DNA of 64,000 bases from Planctomycetota bacterium (GCA_002862085.1 PKCK01000061.1:62001-126000), one strand, 5' to 3'. Counted from the first letter of the stretch, positions 15,589-25,053 are shown. Notes: generated from the letters alone by a model not told the origin. Numbers and translations are program-made.

Positions 15589-16611
15589 ATGAACGCCCCC
15601 GTCCAGGCCCCCGCTCCCGTCGCGGCCACCGACGCGCCCCCTGCGCCGGTGCTCCCGGGGCTGCCGTTCACGGCTCGCTGGCTGCTGGCGCCCATGGAGG
15701 GCGTCACCGCTCCGTCCTTCCGCGACCTCGTCCTCGCGCGCCACGCCCCCACCGACCTCGGCGGCGCCTTCACCGAGTTCGTGCGCGTCATCCAGGGCCC
15801 CGTCGCCCACAAGGAGCTCCACAAGCACCTCGGGACCGCGCGCTTCCCCATCCCCGTGGGGGTCCAGCTCATGGGCCGCGACCTCGAGGGCGTCGAGGGC
15901 TCCGTGCGCAACGCCGTCGACATCGGCGTCCCCGTGGTCGACCTCAACTTCGGCTGCCCTGCGCGCGGCGCCCTCAAGGGCTGCGCGGGCGCCGCTGCCC
16001 TCAAGGACCCGACGGGCATGGTCGAGACGGTCGAGGCCGCGGTGCGCGGCGCGGAGGGCCGCGTGCCGGTGACCGCGAAGATCCGCGCCGGCTTCGATCA
16101 CGCGCACGACGTCGAGGCCCTGGCCCGCGCCGCCGAGGACGGCGGCGCGGCACTGCTGACGATCCACTGCCGCACCCGCCGCGAGGGCTACTGCGACGAG
16201 GTGGACTGGACGCGCATCGAGCGCGCCGTGAACGCCGTGTCGATCCCCGTCGCGGGCAACGGCAGCGCCATCGTCCACGCCGACCTCGAGCGCATGCGCC
16301 GCGAGACCGGCTGCGCCTTCGTCATGGTCGGCCGCGGCGCGCTCGCCGACCCCTGGATGTTCAGCGGCCGCGAGGTCGACGCGCAGGAGGCCGCCGGCTT
16401 CCTCGTGGAGTACGCCGACGTCCTCGCCAGCCTCGGCGCCAACGTGAAGGGCGCCGCTGGCCGGGTGAAGCAGCTGCTCAACTACTGGACCGCGGGCGGG
16501 ATGATCGCCGACGAGGAGCAGCGCGGGACCTGGCTGCGTGAGAAGGACCCGGCGGCCCTGCTCGCGCGCCTGCGAGGTCTGCTCGACGAGTCAGGAGCCG
16601 GCGGCCGATGA
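15589..16611 (+). CDS. tRNA-dihydrouridine synthase family protein
   Basis: The 340-aa product begins with a proline/alanine-rich tail, then [17 protein letters not shown], the FMN-binding opening of Dus enzymes. [23 protein letters not shown] carries the catalytic cysteine in [25 protein letters not shown] and VPVAGNGSA-type segments complete the TIM barrel, followed by [15 protein letters not shown]. Dus enzymes reduce uridines in tRNA using FMN and NADPH; the subtype is not resolved. The ATG at 15589 is preferred because a TAATGT hexamer ends 7 nt before it. Its stop overlaps the macrodomain start by 4 bp. Confidence 0.88.
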   Translation: MNAPVQAPAPVAATDAPPAPVLPGLPFTARWLLAPMEGVTAPSFRDLVLARHAPTDLGGAFTEFVRVIQGPVAHKELHKHLGTARFPIPVGVQLMGRDLEGVEGSVRNAVDIGVPVVDLNFGCPARGALKGCAGAAALKDPTGMVETVEAAVRGAEGRVPVTAKIRAGFDHAHDVEALARAAEDGGAALLTIHCRTRREGYCDEVDWTRIERAVNAVSIPVAGNGSAIVHADLERMRRETGCAFVMVGRGALADPWMFSGREVDAQEAAGFLVEYADVLASLGANVKGAAGRVKQLLNYWTAGGMIADEEQRGTWLREKDPAALLARLRGLLDESGAGGR

Positions 16612-17114
16612 GCTCGCCGGTCCTCGAGGTCGTCCGCGGCGACATCACGGAGGAGACGGTCGACGCGATCGTCAACGCGGCCAACTCATCGCTCCTGGGC
16701 GGTGGCGGCGTCGACGGCGCGATCCACAGGGCCGCCGGCCCCGAGCTGGTCCACGCCTGTCGATTGCACGGCGGCTGCAAGACGGGCCAGGCGAAGACCA
16801 CGCCAGGCTTCGACCTCGCCGCCCGCTGGATCATCCACACCGTCGGACCCGTCTGGCAGGGCGGAGGCGAGGGCGAGCCCGAGCTCCTGGCGTCGTGCTA
16901 CCGCGAGGCCCTGCGTGAGGCCGACGAGAAGAGCGCGCGCAGCGTGGCCTTCCCCGCGATCTCGACCGGCATCTACGGCTATCCCGGCGACCTGGCGGCG
17001 CGCGTCGCCGTCGAGACCGTGCGCGAGGCCACCACGTCGGTGGAGCGCGTGCGCTTCGTCTGCTTCGACGAGACGACCGTGGGGTTCCTGCAAGCCGCCA
17101 TCACGGCGGACTGA
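16608..17114 (+). CDS. Macrodomain protein (ADP-ribose/O-acetyl-ADP-ribose hydrolase type)
   Basis: The 168-aa protein is a single macrodomain of the MacroD/YmdB type. Visible motifs: [24 protein letters not shown], then [15 protein letters not shown] (the catalytic loop with Asp/Asn), [17 protein letters not shown] and [14 protein letters not shown]. Such enzymes bind ADP-ribose and remove it from O-acetyl-ADP-ribose or acidic protein side chains. The start overlaps the dus stop by ATGA, so the pair is translationally coupled. Confidence 0.93.
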   Translation: MSSPVLEVVRGDITEETVDAIVNAANSSLLGGGGVDGAIHRAAGPELVHACRLHGGCKTGQAKTTPGFDLAARWIIHTVGPVWQGGGEGEPELLASCYREALREADEKSARSVAFPAISTGIYGYPGDLAARVAVETVREATTSVERVRFVCFDETTVGFLQAAITAD

Positions 17115-17136
17115 GCTCCGCAGGACGGACGCCTCC

Positions 17137-18672
17137 TCAGGGCAGGAGCGGCCCGACCGCGGCCTCGACCGCGGCGACGAGGCGCCCGGATGCGATGCAC
17201 TCCTTCGCGGCGCGCAGATCGGGCTCCAGGTAGCGGTCGCCCTCGAGGGGCGCGACCACCTTGCGGAGCTCGGCGTGGGCCGCCTCGGCGCCGCGGCCGG
17301 CGCGGAGGTCCTTGGTGAACTCGCGTGCCTGGGCGCCGCAGACGAGCTCGATGCCGAGGCCCGCCTCGACGTTGTCGAGGATCGTGCGCGCCTTGCGAGC
17401 GGCGGTCACGCCCATGGACACGTGATCCTCCTGGTTCGCGCTCGTGGGGATCGTGTCCACCGACGCGGGGTGGGCGTGGATCTTGTTCTCGCTGGCGATG
17501 GCCGCCGCCGCGTACTGGGCGATCATCAGGCCCGAGTGCAGGCCGGGCCTGGGCGTGAGGAACGCGGGCAAACGCGAGAGGTCCGGATTCACGAGCTGCT
17601 CGACCCGGCGCTCGGAGACGTTCGCGAGAGTGCAGAGCGACAGGCCCAGGTAGTCGAGGATCATCGACAGCGGCTGGCCGTGGAAGAGACCTGCGCTGAA
17701 GACCTCTCCGGTCTTCGGCACGACCAGCGGGTTGTCCGTGACCGCGTTGAGCTCTGCGGAGAGCACGTCGGTGACGTGGGCGAGGGCCGTCTTGACCGCC
17801 CCGTGGATCTGCGGAACGCAGCGCAGGGAGTAGGGGTCCTGGACACGGTCGCAGTCCTCGTGGGAGAGGAGCACCTCGGAGTGCGCGAGACAGGCGCGCA
17901 CGTTGGCGGCGGTCCGGCGCTGGCCCTCGTTGTTCTTCAGCTGGGCGAGCAGGTCCTGGAAGGGGCGCACGCTGCCCTTGAGGGCCTCGACGGAGAGGGC
18001 GGCGATGGCGTCCGCGGCTTTCGAGGCGTTGGAGGCCCGGAGCACGCTGACCACGCCTGACGCCTTCATGATCTCGGTGCCGTTGATGAGCGCGAGGCCC
18101 TCCTTCGCCTCGAGCTGGAGGGGCGCGAATCCGGCCTCCTCGAGAGCCTCCGACGCGTCCTTCACCGCGCCCTTCACCGAGGCCCGACCGTGGCCCATCA
18201 TCGCCGCGACCATGTGCGAGAGCGGCGCGAGGTCGCCGCTCGCCCCCACCGAGCCCTGCTGGGGAACGACCGGGACGAAGCCGGCGTTGAACACGTCGCG
18301 CAGGTGATGCACGAGCTCCAGCCGCACGCCGGAGACGCCACGCAGCAGGCTGTTCAGGCGCAGGATCTGAGCGATGCGCACCTCGCGCTCCGGCATCGGA
18401 TCCCCCACGCCGACGCAGTGGGAGAGCACGAGGTTCCTCTGGAGCTCGGCGAGGTCCTCCCGCGGGACCGCGACGTTCTTGAGCTTCCCGAAGCCGGTGG
18501 TCAGGCCGTAGACCACGTCGCCCGCCGCCACGTGGGCGTCGACCATCGCGCGGGAGGCGCGGATCCCCTCCTCCACCGCGGGGTGAATCGCGAGATGCAG
18601 GTCCTCACCCGCCACGAGGGGCGCGAGGTCTGCGAGGGAGAGGGACGAGCCGTCGAGGGTCAGGGTCTTCAC
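17137..18672 (-). CDS. hutH: Histidine ammonia-lyase
   Basis: The 511-aa protein is full length for HutH, which converts histidine to urocanate and ammonia. The Ala144-Ser145-Gly146 triplet that cyclises to the MIO cofactor is in QQGSVGASGDLAPL. Tyr55 in VYGLTTGFG and the QDPYSLRC segment near residue 280 match the active site. A tyrosine lyase or aminomutase has similar motifs but usually differs around the substrate pocket. No other hut gene is adjacent. The start is GTG, with TAGGAT ending 7 nt upstream. Confidence 0.93.
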   Translation of the reverse strand: MKTLTLDGSSLSLADLAPLVAGEDLHLAIHPAVEEGIRASRAMVDAHVAAGDVVYGLTTGFGKLKNVAVPREDLAELQRNLVLSHCVGVGDPMPEREVRIAQILRLNSLLRGVSGVRLELVHHLRDVFNAGFVPVVPQQGSVGASGDLAPLSHMVAAMMGHGRASVKGAVKDASEALEEAGFAPLQLEAKEGLALINGTEIMKASGVVSVLRASNASKAADAIAALSVEALKGSVRPFQDLLAQLKNNEGQRRTAANVRACLAHSEVLLSHEDCDRVQDPYSLRCVPQIHGAVKTALAHVTDVLSAELNAVTDNPLVVPKTGEVFSAGLFHGQPLSMILDYLGLSLCTLANVSERRVEQLVNPDLSRLPAFLTPRPGLHSGLMIAQYAAAAIASENKIHAHPASVDTIPTSANQEDHVSMGVTAARKARTILDNVEAGLGIELVCGAQAREFTKDLRAGRGAEAAHAELRKVVAPLEGDRYLEPDLRAAKECIASGRLVAAVEAAVGPLLP

Positions 18673-18679
18673 GTGCCGG

Positions 18680-18685
18680 ATCCTA
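18680..18685 (-). promoter_or_regulatory. TANNNT -10-like element (TAGGAT) of hutH
   Basis: TAGGAT ends exactly 7 nt before the GTG start of hutH at 18672, with no Shine-Dalgarno. It supports both GTG initiation and a leaderless transcript. Confidence 0.55.
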
Positions 18686-18703
18686 TCCCGACCGCGCGCG
18701 GGT

Positions 18704-20449
18704 TCAGCCCCCGCCGGTCCGCATCTCGCGGATCCGGCGCTCTTCGGGGCTCTGGCCCTCGATCGCGCCCCGGGGGAGCTCGCCCTCGACCTTGACGCGA
18801 CCTCCTGCAGGGACCTCGACCACCTGACGCGTGACGACGTCCAGCCCGCGCCAGCGAGCGCGCACGACCCAGGCTCCCGGGCCGAGGCCGTCGACCTCGA
18901 GAGGCTCCCCTCCCTGCAGCACGCGGAGATCCCGGGGCGAGCCCTGGACGCGCACCTCGACCGGCAGGCCCTGGAAGCGGCCGGGCAGGTCGACCTCGAC
19001 GATCCCGGTGTCGCTCTCGAGCGCCTGCAGCTCGAGCACGAAGACGTCGCCGCTGTTCGGAACGACCGCCGTCGCGACGCGGCGCCCTCCGTTCGCCCGG
19101 GCCGTCACGTAGTAGGTCGTGACGAGGCCAGGGTCGCGCGTGAAGTTGAAGCGCCCCTTCGCGTCCGTGACCGTCTCGTCGAAGGCCGTCGCGACGCGCG
19201 GGCTGACGAGATCGATCGCGAAGCGCGGGCTCTTCTTCCCGAGGCCGTGAGCGTTGGCCACGGACTGGTTCGCGGCCTCGATCGAGACGCGCGCGCCGCG
19301 AACGGGGGCTCCCCCGTCCAGCACGACGCCGCGAACGAGCGGCGCGAGGTCGAAGTCGATCTTCGCCACCTCCTTCCGGCCGCGCTGCAGCCGCGCCTGG
19401 ACGGAGCGGGAGGACTGGACGGCGCCGCGCCGGAACGCCCGGACGATGACCGCTTCGGGCGGCAGCCCCTGGACCTCGACGCGGCCCGAGCTGGGGATCT
19501 CGACGGGGTTCACCTCGTACCAGGGGAAGGCCTCGCCGCTCATGGCCCCCGAGGTGGCGGGCATCAGCACGGCGAGGGTGGGCCCGTCCTCGCCCGCGCG
19601 CCGGCCGACGACGAGCTCGAGGCTGGACGCCGGCTGCATGCGGATCACGTAGTCCTCGGGCACGAGGGTCCGGCCGAAGGGAAGCGAGACCTTGCGTCGC
19701 GTGATCGCGAATCCATCCTTGCGAGCCGTGGCGAACACCGGGCCCGGCGCGACCTTCCCGAAGGAGAAGAGCCCTTCCTCGTCCGTGTAGGCGACCCTCC
19801 CGTCGAGGGTGACCTCGGCTCCCTCCAGGGGGGCGCCGCGGTCGTCGGTGACCGTGCCGGACACGAAGGACGCCTTCGCGAAGGAGACGTGGAGGAGCGT
19901 CGTGCGCCGCTGAGCGAGGCGAACCTCGCGGACGGCCGTGAGGCCCGAAGGGGCTTCCAGGCGGACGATCGAGAGCCCCTCCCAGAGATCGCCGGCGCCG
20001 AAGCGACCCTCCGCGTCGCACTGCAGAACGCGGCCCTGATTGGGGCCGTGCGTGAACGTGACGGTGGCGGGAAGGGGCTTGCCGCCGCTCCCGCGCATGC
20101 TGCCCTCGATGTAGGCGTTCGCTCCGCTCTTGATCGGCTCGGCGCCCTCCGGCACCTCGATGGCGCGGTCGAGGACGAGGCTGAATTCCAACTCCAGCGG
20201 GTGGATGACCGTGGTCTCGGCCTCGCTCTCCGCTCTCGCGCCGGCCGGGGCCGCGAGATCCACCAGGGTCACCTCCTCGACAGGCGCGGCGGGCTCGGAG
20301 CCGACAGCCGTGGTCCGGCGCACCGGGCTCGACTCGCCAGCCTCCATCGGGGGGGTGGAGTTGCCGGGGAGGACCTCGAGGACCAGGTACGCCCCCGCGC
20401 CGATGCCGGCGGTCAGGGCGAGGAGGACGACGTTTCGGGGGGAAGCCAT
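18704..20449 (-). CDS. Membrane-anchored protein with carboxypeptidase-regulatory-like domains
   Basis: The 581-aa protein has an uncleaved-looking N-terminal segment (VVLLALTAGIGAGAYLVLEVLP), then a Pro/Glu/Ser-rich linker. Several beta-sandwich units of the carboxypeptidase-regulatory type follow, each with a G(T/V)VxDxxGAPLxGAxVxLxG phrase; two are clear, around residues 200 and 355 (GTVTDDRGAPLEGAEV, GVVLDGGAPVRGARV). No catalytic residues. Such proteins are common in planctomycetes and are probably extracytoplasmic structural or binding proteins. The 986-aa gene at 54626 has the same architecture. A TAAGAT hexamer lies 12 nt upstream of the ATG. Confidence 0.75.
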   Translation of the reverse strand: MASPRNVVLLALTAGIGAGAYLVLEVLPGNSTPPMEAGESSPVRRTTAVGSEPAAPVEEVTLVDLAAPAGARAESEAETTVIHPLELEFSLVLDRAIEVPEGAEPIKSGANAYIEGSMRGSGGKPLPATVTFTHGPNQGRVLQCDAEGRFGAGDLWEGLSIVRLEAPSGLTAVREVRLAQRRTTLLHVSFAKASFVSGTVTDDRGAPLEGAEVTLDGRVAYTDEEGLFSFGKVAPGPVFATARKDGFAITRRKVSLPFGRTLVPEDYVIRMQPASSLELVVGRRAGEDGPTLAVLMPATSGAMSGEAFPWYEVNPVEIPSSGRVEVQGLPPEAVIVRAFRRGAVQSSRSVQARLQRGRKEVAKIDFDLAPLVRGVVLDGGAPVRGARVSIEAANQSVANAHGLGKKSPRFAIDLVSPRVATAFDETVTDAKGRFNFTRDPGLVTTYYVTARANGGRRVATAVVPNSGDVFVLELQALESDTGIVEVDLPGRFQGLPVEVRVQGSPRDLRVLQGGEPLEVDGLGPGAWVVRARWRGLDVVTRQVVEVPAGGRVKVEGELPRGAIEGQSPEERRIREMRTGGG

Positions 20450-20510
20450 GGGGAACGAGGGATCTTAGCCCACGCGCGGGCGGGGCTCTCCCGAGCGGGC
20501 GCCGCATCCG

Positions 20511-21149
20511 TCAAGGGGCGGACGCTTCGCCGTGCTGGGCGCGCGTCCACGATCGACGCGTCAGCGAGGCGATCCATGCAATCGGCGGTCCAGCCCCCTC
20601 GTGGACCGCCACGCCGTCAGGACCGTCCCCGTCGACGATCGAGACGGCACCCGGCGCGCGGTCGCGCACGAAGCCTGCGCGTTCGAGCACCGCAAGGGAC
20701 GCGTCGTTGCCCTCCTTGACGCTGGCTGTGACGCTCCGCGCGGCGCACGACTCGAAGGCGAGACGCAGCGCGAGACCGATGGCCCGGCCGCCGTGGCCCT
20801 TTCCGTGATGTTCCGCTCCGAGCCAGTAGCCGAGATCCCCGACTCCCGGATGGCCGTCGAAGCGCAGGGTCAACTCCCCGAGGACCGCGCCGCCGGGGAC
20901 CTCCTCGATCGCGAGGACCAGGACGGGCTCTCCTGGCTCGCCCCGGCGCCACGAGGCGTACCTGCGCTCCAACTCCTCGAGATCCGCTGGCCCGTCCCAG
21001 CAGAGCCAGCGGGTGATCTCCGGCGCGCGATGGACGAAGGGGAAGAGGGCCTCGGCGTCACCAGGTCGCACGCCTCGCAGGCGCGTGGCGCCGTCGACGA
21101 GATCGGGCGGGTCGGCGAGACCCTCGGCGGGGCCCCCGGGATCGCTCAC
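20511..21149 (-). CDS. GNAT-family N-acetyltransferase
   Basis: Starting at the GTG that overlaps the upstream stop (GTGA), the product is 212 aa. It opens with LRGVRPGDAEALFPF and contains GELTLRFDGHPGVGDLGYWLGAEHHGKGHGGRAIGLAL. The HHGKGHG stretch is the Q/RxxGxG acetyl-CoA loop, followed by ARSVTASVKEGNDASLAVLERAGF. This is the RimJ/RimL type; the substrate is not predictable. The C-terminus extends ~45 residues beyond the fold. Translationally coupled to the degenerate zincin gene. Confidence 0.85.
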   Translation of the reverse strand: MSDPGGPAEGLADPPDLVDGATRLRGVRPGDAEALFPFVHRAPEITRWLCWDGPADLEELERRYASWRRGEPGEPVLVLAIEEVPGGAVLGELTLRFDGHPGVGDLGYWLGAEHHGKGHGGRAIGLALRLAFESCAARSVTASVKEGNDASLAVLERAGFVRDRAPGAVSIVDGDGPDGVAVHEGAGPPIAWIASLTRRSWTRAQHGEASAP

Positions 21150-22405
21150 CGGGTCTTCTCCTTCTTGGGATAGGTGTCCGAGACCCACTCGCGCCAGGCC
21201 TCCTCGGCCTTGAGGAGCCCCATCCCGAGGTGCTCCTTGAGGAGCTCCCGCGCGTCCGTCTTCTGCTTCAGCCCCATCAGGATCGGCCGGAGCGCGGAGG
21301 GATGTTCGGCGACGAGCCAGTCGTAGAAGGACCAGCAGATCGCCTGCTCGGGGGCCGTCATCGACGTGGTGGTCTTGTTGAACAGCGACGGCAGGAGCGT
21401 TCGGCCCTTCGATGCGGCCCGCTCGCACATCTTCCGGATGGCCGCGCGCCACACGCCGTTCGAGAAGTTGTCGAGGGCGCTCGCCTCCTCGATGCAGTAC
21501 TGGACGCTCCGGTCGAAGCGCGCGTACTCGTGCCAGTGCCCGAGCCCGGCGTCGAGCCAGCCCCCGCCATGAGGACTGATGTCCAGCTCGCGGAGCAGGT
21601 TCGAGACCAGCATGTGGCTCGCGTTGTGAGTGAAGACCGTACGGATCCCCTGGGCGGTGGCGAAGAGCCCTGGCTCTTGCCAGACGGAGAACACCGGGTC
21701 CCGGCCGAGCAGCTTGAAGTCACCCCGCGCGCTCGTGTTCATGAAGGCGCGTACGGCCTCGACGTGGTCCTTGGAGGTCGGCCACATCCACATGCGCATC
21801 TTGGCGAAGTAGTCCTCCTCCGGCTTGACCTCGAAGTGCTCCGCCACGCCGGCCGCGACGAAGGACGTGTCGTCGGCCACGAGATGCATCAGGCGATGAC
21901 CGTCGATCTTCTTGCGGCCGACCTTGAACTTGCCTGCGACGTCGAGGACGAGCTCGAAGTGATCGGTCTCACAGCGAGGGACGTTGCGCTCGAAGTGCTT
22001 CGCCACCTCGCTGCGCTCCATCCACGCGGTGATCGCCGCCCGCCGCTCCTCCGCCGCCGCGGACTCCGGCCCGCCGTCGCAGCGGTCGCAGTCGATGACC
22101 AGGGTCCCGCCGCAGTCCTCGCAGCCGGCAGCGACCGAGCAGAAGAGCACCCGGCCCTCGAAGTCCCGGTCGATGTCGTCGTGCTTCGGACAGTCCTTCA
22201 CGCCGCGTCCCTTGCAGCGGCGGCAGCCGTCCTGCAGCGCCCCCGCCGACGTGACGCCGCTGGCCTCACCGCCCGCGGCCGGCGCCAGGGCTGCCAGGAA
22301 CGTCAGACTGGCGAGCCCAGCTGCGAGGGCCACGAGGCGCAGGAGCGGGGAGCGGCGGCGGGCGGCGAGGAGCCCGCGGGGACGTGAGGTGGTCGAACCC
22401 GGCAT
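21146..22405 (-). CDS. Secreted degenerate zincin-like protein with CxxCxGxG zinc ribbon
   Basis: The 419-aa precursor has an N-terminal hydrophobic signal (residues ~21-45). Residues ~60-110 carry CRRCKGRG and repeated CxxC pairs (CEDCGG, CDRCDGG), like DnaJ zinc ribbons. Later, THNASHMLVSNLLREL followed ~20 residues on by GGWLDAGLGHWHEY mirrors the HExxH...WLxEGLAxY pattern of gluzincin peptidases. But the catalytic Glu is replaced by Asn (HNASH) and the third-ligand Glu by Ala or Asp. It is probably a non-catalytic relative. TACAGT ends 6 nt before the ATG. Confidence 0.7.
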   Translation of the reverse strand: MPGSTTSRPRGLLAARRRSPLLRLVALAAGLASLTFLAALAPAAGGEASGVTSAGALQDGCRRCKGRGVKDCPKHDDIDRDFEGRVLFCSVAAGCEDCGGTLVIDCDRCDGGPESAAAEERRAAITAWMERSEVAKHFERNVPRCETDHFELVLDVAGKFKVGRKKIDGHRLMHLVADDTSFVAAGVAEHFEVKPEEDYFAKMRMWMWPTSKDHVEAVRAFMNTSARGDFKLLGRDPVFSVWQEPGLFATAQGIRTVFTHNASHMLVSNLLRELDISPHGGGWLDAGLGHWHEYARFDRSVQYCIEEASALDNFSNGVWRAAIRKMCERAASKGRTLLPSLFNKTTTSMTAPEQAICWSFYDWLVAEHPSALRPILMGLKQKTDARELLKEHLGMGLLKAEEAWREWVSDTYPKKEKTR

Positions 22406-22411
22406 GGCCCG

Positions 22412-22417
22412 ACTGTA
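22412..22417 (-). promoter_or_regulatory. TANNNT -10-like element (TACAGT)
   Basis: TACAGT ends 6 nt before the ATG at 22405 on the minus strand; no Shine-Dalgarno is visible. Confidence 0.45.
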
Positions 22418-22500
22418 GCGCGACGGGACGGATCCAAGGCCCCATGCCGGCCCACGGCGGACTTACCGCGGCCCGCGGGAGGATCCGGCGCTGCTTGGCG

Positions 22501-22506
22501 TAGTGT
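22501..22506 (+). promoter_or_regulatory. TANNNT -10-like element (TAGTGT)
   Basis: TAGTGT ends 6 nt before the ATG of the flippase-like gene at 22513. It is a weak match to TATAAT but fits the recurrent TA-nnn-T pattern and spacing. Confidence 0.4.
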
Positions 22507-22512
22507 CCGGGA

Positions 22513-23862
22513 ATGGCGGCCGCCGCGACTCACGAGACCACGGGGATCCCCCGACGGATCTGGTCGTCGGCGGGCTGGCTGATCGCGGGCCGGCTGTTCG
22601 GATCGGCGTGCACGGTGGTCACCTTGCTCGTCCTGAGCGCCCACCTCGACGGCGGGGACTTCGGCGTCCTCACCTTCTGGCTCGCGGCCTTCCTCGTCCT
22701 CGACGGGATCGTCGACTTCGGCGCGGGCCAGGTGGCCGTCCAGCGCTCCTCGCGCCGTCCGGAGTCCCTCGCGAGTGTCCTGGTGACCGCGCGGCGAGCT
22801 CGTCTCGCCGTGGCCACGGCCGTGGTGGTCGTCGTCGCCGTGGGCGGACTCGCCCTCGAGGAATCGGGGGGCTGGTTCCTCGCCGTCGCAGCTCTCTATC
22901 AGCTGAGCCACGTGCTCGAGCTCTCCACCATCGGCTGGCGCAACGCGATCGCGTGGCGCTCACCGGTCCTCGTCCGCGCTGGGGCGTCGGCGGCGAGCCT
23001 CGTCTTCGTACTGCTGCTCCTCGGGACCGGTGAGAGGAGGCCTCTCGCCTACCTGCTGGCCATCGCCTGCGGCAGCACCTTGGGCAACGTCATGCTGCAC
23101 GCCGTCGGCCGGCGCGCGCTCCCGCCGACCGCGAGCGTGCGTCCCGCGCCCATGGGACCGTTCCTCGCTGCCTCCATCCCGATCGGAGCCGCAGCCGTGT
23201 GCCAGCAGCTCTACTTCCACGTCGACAACGTCTTCGTTCGTTTCCTCCACGGCGACGAGGCAGTGGGCCACTACGGAGTCGCCGTGCGCGTGATGAGCCT
23301 GTCGATCATGGCGGGTGTGTTCGCCGCGGGAGCCGCGCTGCCCTGGCTCTCGCGCTGCCACGGCCGCGGAGAACTGCTGTCCGCCACGCTGCGGCTGACC
23401 CTGGCCACCGGTGCCCTCGGTGCCCTCGTGGTCGTCGTGATCACCCCGCTCCGGAGCCGGGTGCTCGGCGCCTTCGGCGCGGGGTTCCTGGAGGCGAGCT
23501 CCGCCCTGGGCTGGCTGATGGCAGCGGCCTTCCTCGTTCACGTCGGGGCGCCGCTCCTCACGGCGGTCATCGCGCGCGGAGACGGACCGAAGGTCCTCGG
23601 CATCGCAGGCGCGGGCCTCGCGATCAACCTCGTCGGCAACGCGCTCCTCGCGCCCACCTGGGGTATGGACGGGGCGGCCGTCGCCACGGTCGCCACCGAG
23701 GGGTGGGTCGTGCTCGCCTCGCTCCTCGTGCTGCTCGAGGCGCGCGGCGCGGCCCTCAGCGCTCCGCCGGCGCCCGGCGCGGAGACGCGCCCCGCTGCAG
23801 TCGATCGAGGCTCGCGAGCACCTTCGACGCCAGGAGCCTCACGTCGTCGGACGGGTGCGTGA
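22513..23862 (+). CDS. Polysaccharide/lipid flippase (MOP superfamily)
   Basis: The 449-aa protein is hydrophobic with about 12 predicted membrane segments. It contains IWSSAGWLIAGRLFGSA at the N-terminus, LYFHVDNVFVRFLHGDEAVGHYGVAVRV in the middle (typical of Wzx-like flippases) and NLVGNALLAPTWGMDGAAVATV near the end. It likely flips an undecaprenyl-linked saccharide or similar lipid across the inner membrane. The last ~50 residues are polar and Pro/Ser/Arg-rich and correspond to the part overlapping the convergent HEAT gene by 107 bp, so the true end could be earlier in function but the stop is unambiguous. Confidence 0.82.
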   Translation: MAAAATHETTGIPRRIWSSAGWLIAGRLFGSACTVVTLLVLSAHLDGGDFGVLTFWLAAFLVLDGIVDFGAGQVAVQRSSRRPESLASVLVTARRARLAVATAVVVVVAVGGLALEESGGWFLAVAALYQLSHVLELSTIGWRNAIAWRSPVLVRAGASAASLVFVLLLLGTGERRPLAYLLAIACGSTLGNVMLHAVGRRALPPTASVRPAPMGPFLAASIPIGAAAVCQQLYFHVDNVFVRFLHGDEAVGHYGVAVRVMSLSIMAGVFAAGAALPWLSRCHGRGELLSATLRLTLATGALGALVVVVITPLRSRVLGAFGAGFLEASSALGWLMAAAFLVHVGAPLLTAVIARGDGPKVLGIAGAGLAINLVGNALLAPTWGMDGAAVATVATEGWVVLASLLVLLEARGAALSAPPAPGAETRPAAVDRGSRAPSTPGASRRRTGA

Positions 23863-25021
23863 GGAGCGGCTCGATGCGCGGAACCGAGGTCTTCGCGCGA
23901 GCGGACTCGAGCACGCTCAGGGCCATCATCACCGTCCGCGAGTCCGCGTCCTCCAGGTAGGGCTCCACGGCTGGCGCGATGTGGCGGCGCTGGAGCGGGT
24001 GGGACGCGAGCTCGTTGAGAGCGACGATGCGATGCGCTCGGCTCAGTCCCGGGAGCGAGTCCACCAGGAGCTCTCCGCGGTCCTTCCACCAGTCCATCTC
24101 CCGCTGATACCACAGCCGCCAGCGCTGCGCCGACGGGCCGAACCGCAGGTCGGTGATGTCCTGCAGCGCCTGGTGGGCGGCGCTCGCGACGATCGCCGCA
24201 TCGTCCCCGAGCAGTTCGAGGAGCGGTTCCGCTGCCTCGAAGTCGACGGCTCGACCAGCGACGCGCGCAGCGCCTGCTCGGCACCCGGGCTCATCGTGGT
24301 TCAGGTAGGCCCGGACGCGCCCCAGGTCGAAGTCGTCCAGCGCCTCGCCGTCCTCGCGGAGCACGAGCATGAGTCTGGTCAGAAGATACGCGTCGGCCCG
24401 GGGCTGTTCACCGAGGAGCTGCGCCGCGATCGCGGCGTCGCCGGGCACCCCGCGTTCCACGAGCCCATCGATCAGCCCGCGCGCGACGGCTGGTTCGGCG
24501 GCGCGGTAGGCCGTTCGAAGGCCCGCGACCGCGCGCGGATCCCCGTCCATCGTCTCGGCGACCATCCTGACGACGAGGGCGCGCGGCTCCCGGCGCGCGC
24601 GCTGGAGCGAGAAGAGATTCGCCGCGTGCCGCGCGCCGTGAACCATGTCTCCGGCGTCGCCGAGCTCGGTGACGAGGTACACGGCGGCGTCCGCGACATC
24701 GAGCGCAGTCTTGATCACCTCGGCGCTGCCGTCGGGCCGGACCCTGGGCGGGGAGACGCGCGCGGCGAAGCCGAGCAGGTCCCCGCGCAGCCGCGCGGCC
24801 GCCGCGCGAGCGACCGGATCGTCACCCGTGAGCAAGGCGTGGACTCCGTCGAGGAGCTCGTCGAGCTCCGCCCGGGACCACTCGGGGACGCTGTCGTCGA
24901 GGCGCACGGCGTCCACGGGCCTGCCATCACGGACGAGCTCGAGGAGGCGAGCGGCCGGTTCCTCTGCGGAGGCCGGCGCGACGGCGGCGAGCAACAGGAG
25001 GTTGGGGAGCAGGGCCTTCAT
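23756..25021 (-). CDS. Secreted HEAT-repeat protein
   Basis: From the ATG giving MKALLPNLLLLAAVAPASA (signal peptide), the product is 421 aa. It is made of alpha-helical pairs typical of HEAT repeats, clearest at the C-terminus (VLESARAKTSVPRIEPLLTHPSDDVRLLASKVLASL). A middle segment LRFGPSAQRWRLWYQREMDWW interrupts the repeats. Probably a periplasmic scaffold. It sits 32 bp behind the PilX-like gene in the pilin operon. Its 3' end overlaps the convergent flippase by 107 bp, unusually long for this window. Confidence 0.75.
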   Translation of the reverse strand: MKALLPNLLLLAAVAPASAEEPAARLLELVRDGRPVDAVRLDDSVPEWSRAELDELLDGVHALLTGDDPVARAAAARLRGDLLGFAARVSPPRVRPDGSAEVIKTALDVADAAVYLVTELGDAGDMVHGARHAANLFSLQRARREPRALVVRMVAETMDGDPRAVAGLRTAYRAAEPAVARGLIDGLVERGVPGDAAIAAQLLGEQPRADAYLLTRLMLVLREDGEALDDFDLGRVRAYLNHDEPGCRAGAARVAGRAVDFEAAEPLLELLGDDAAIVASAAHQALQDITDLRFGPSAQRWRLWYQREMDWWKDRGELLVDSLPGLSRAHRIVALNELASHPLQRRHIAPAVEPYLEDADSRTVMMALSVLESARAKTSVPRIEPLLTHPSDDVRLLASKVLASLDRLQRGASPRRAPAER

Positions 25022-25053
25022 GGGTCTGGACGTCCTGGAGCGGGCAGTGCGGA

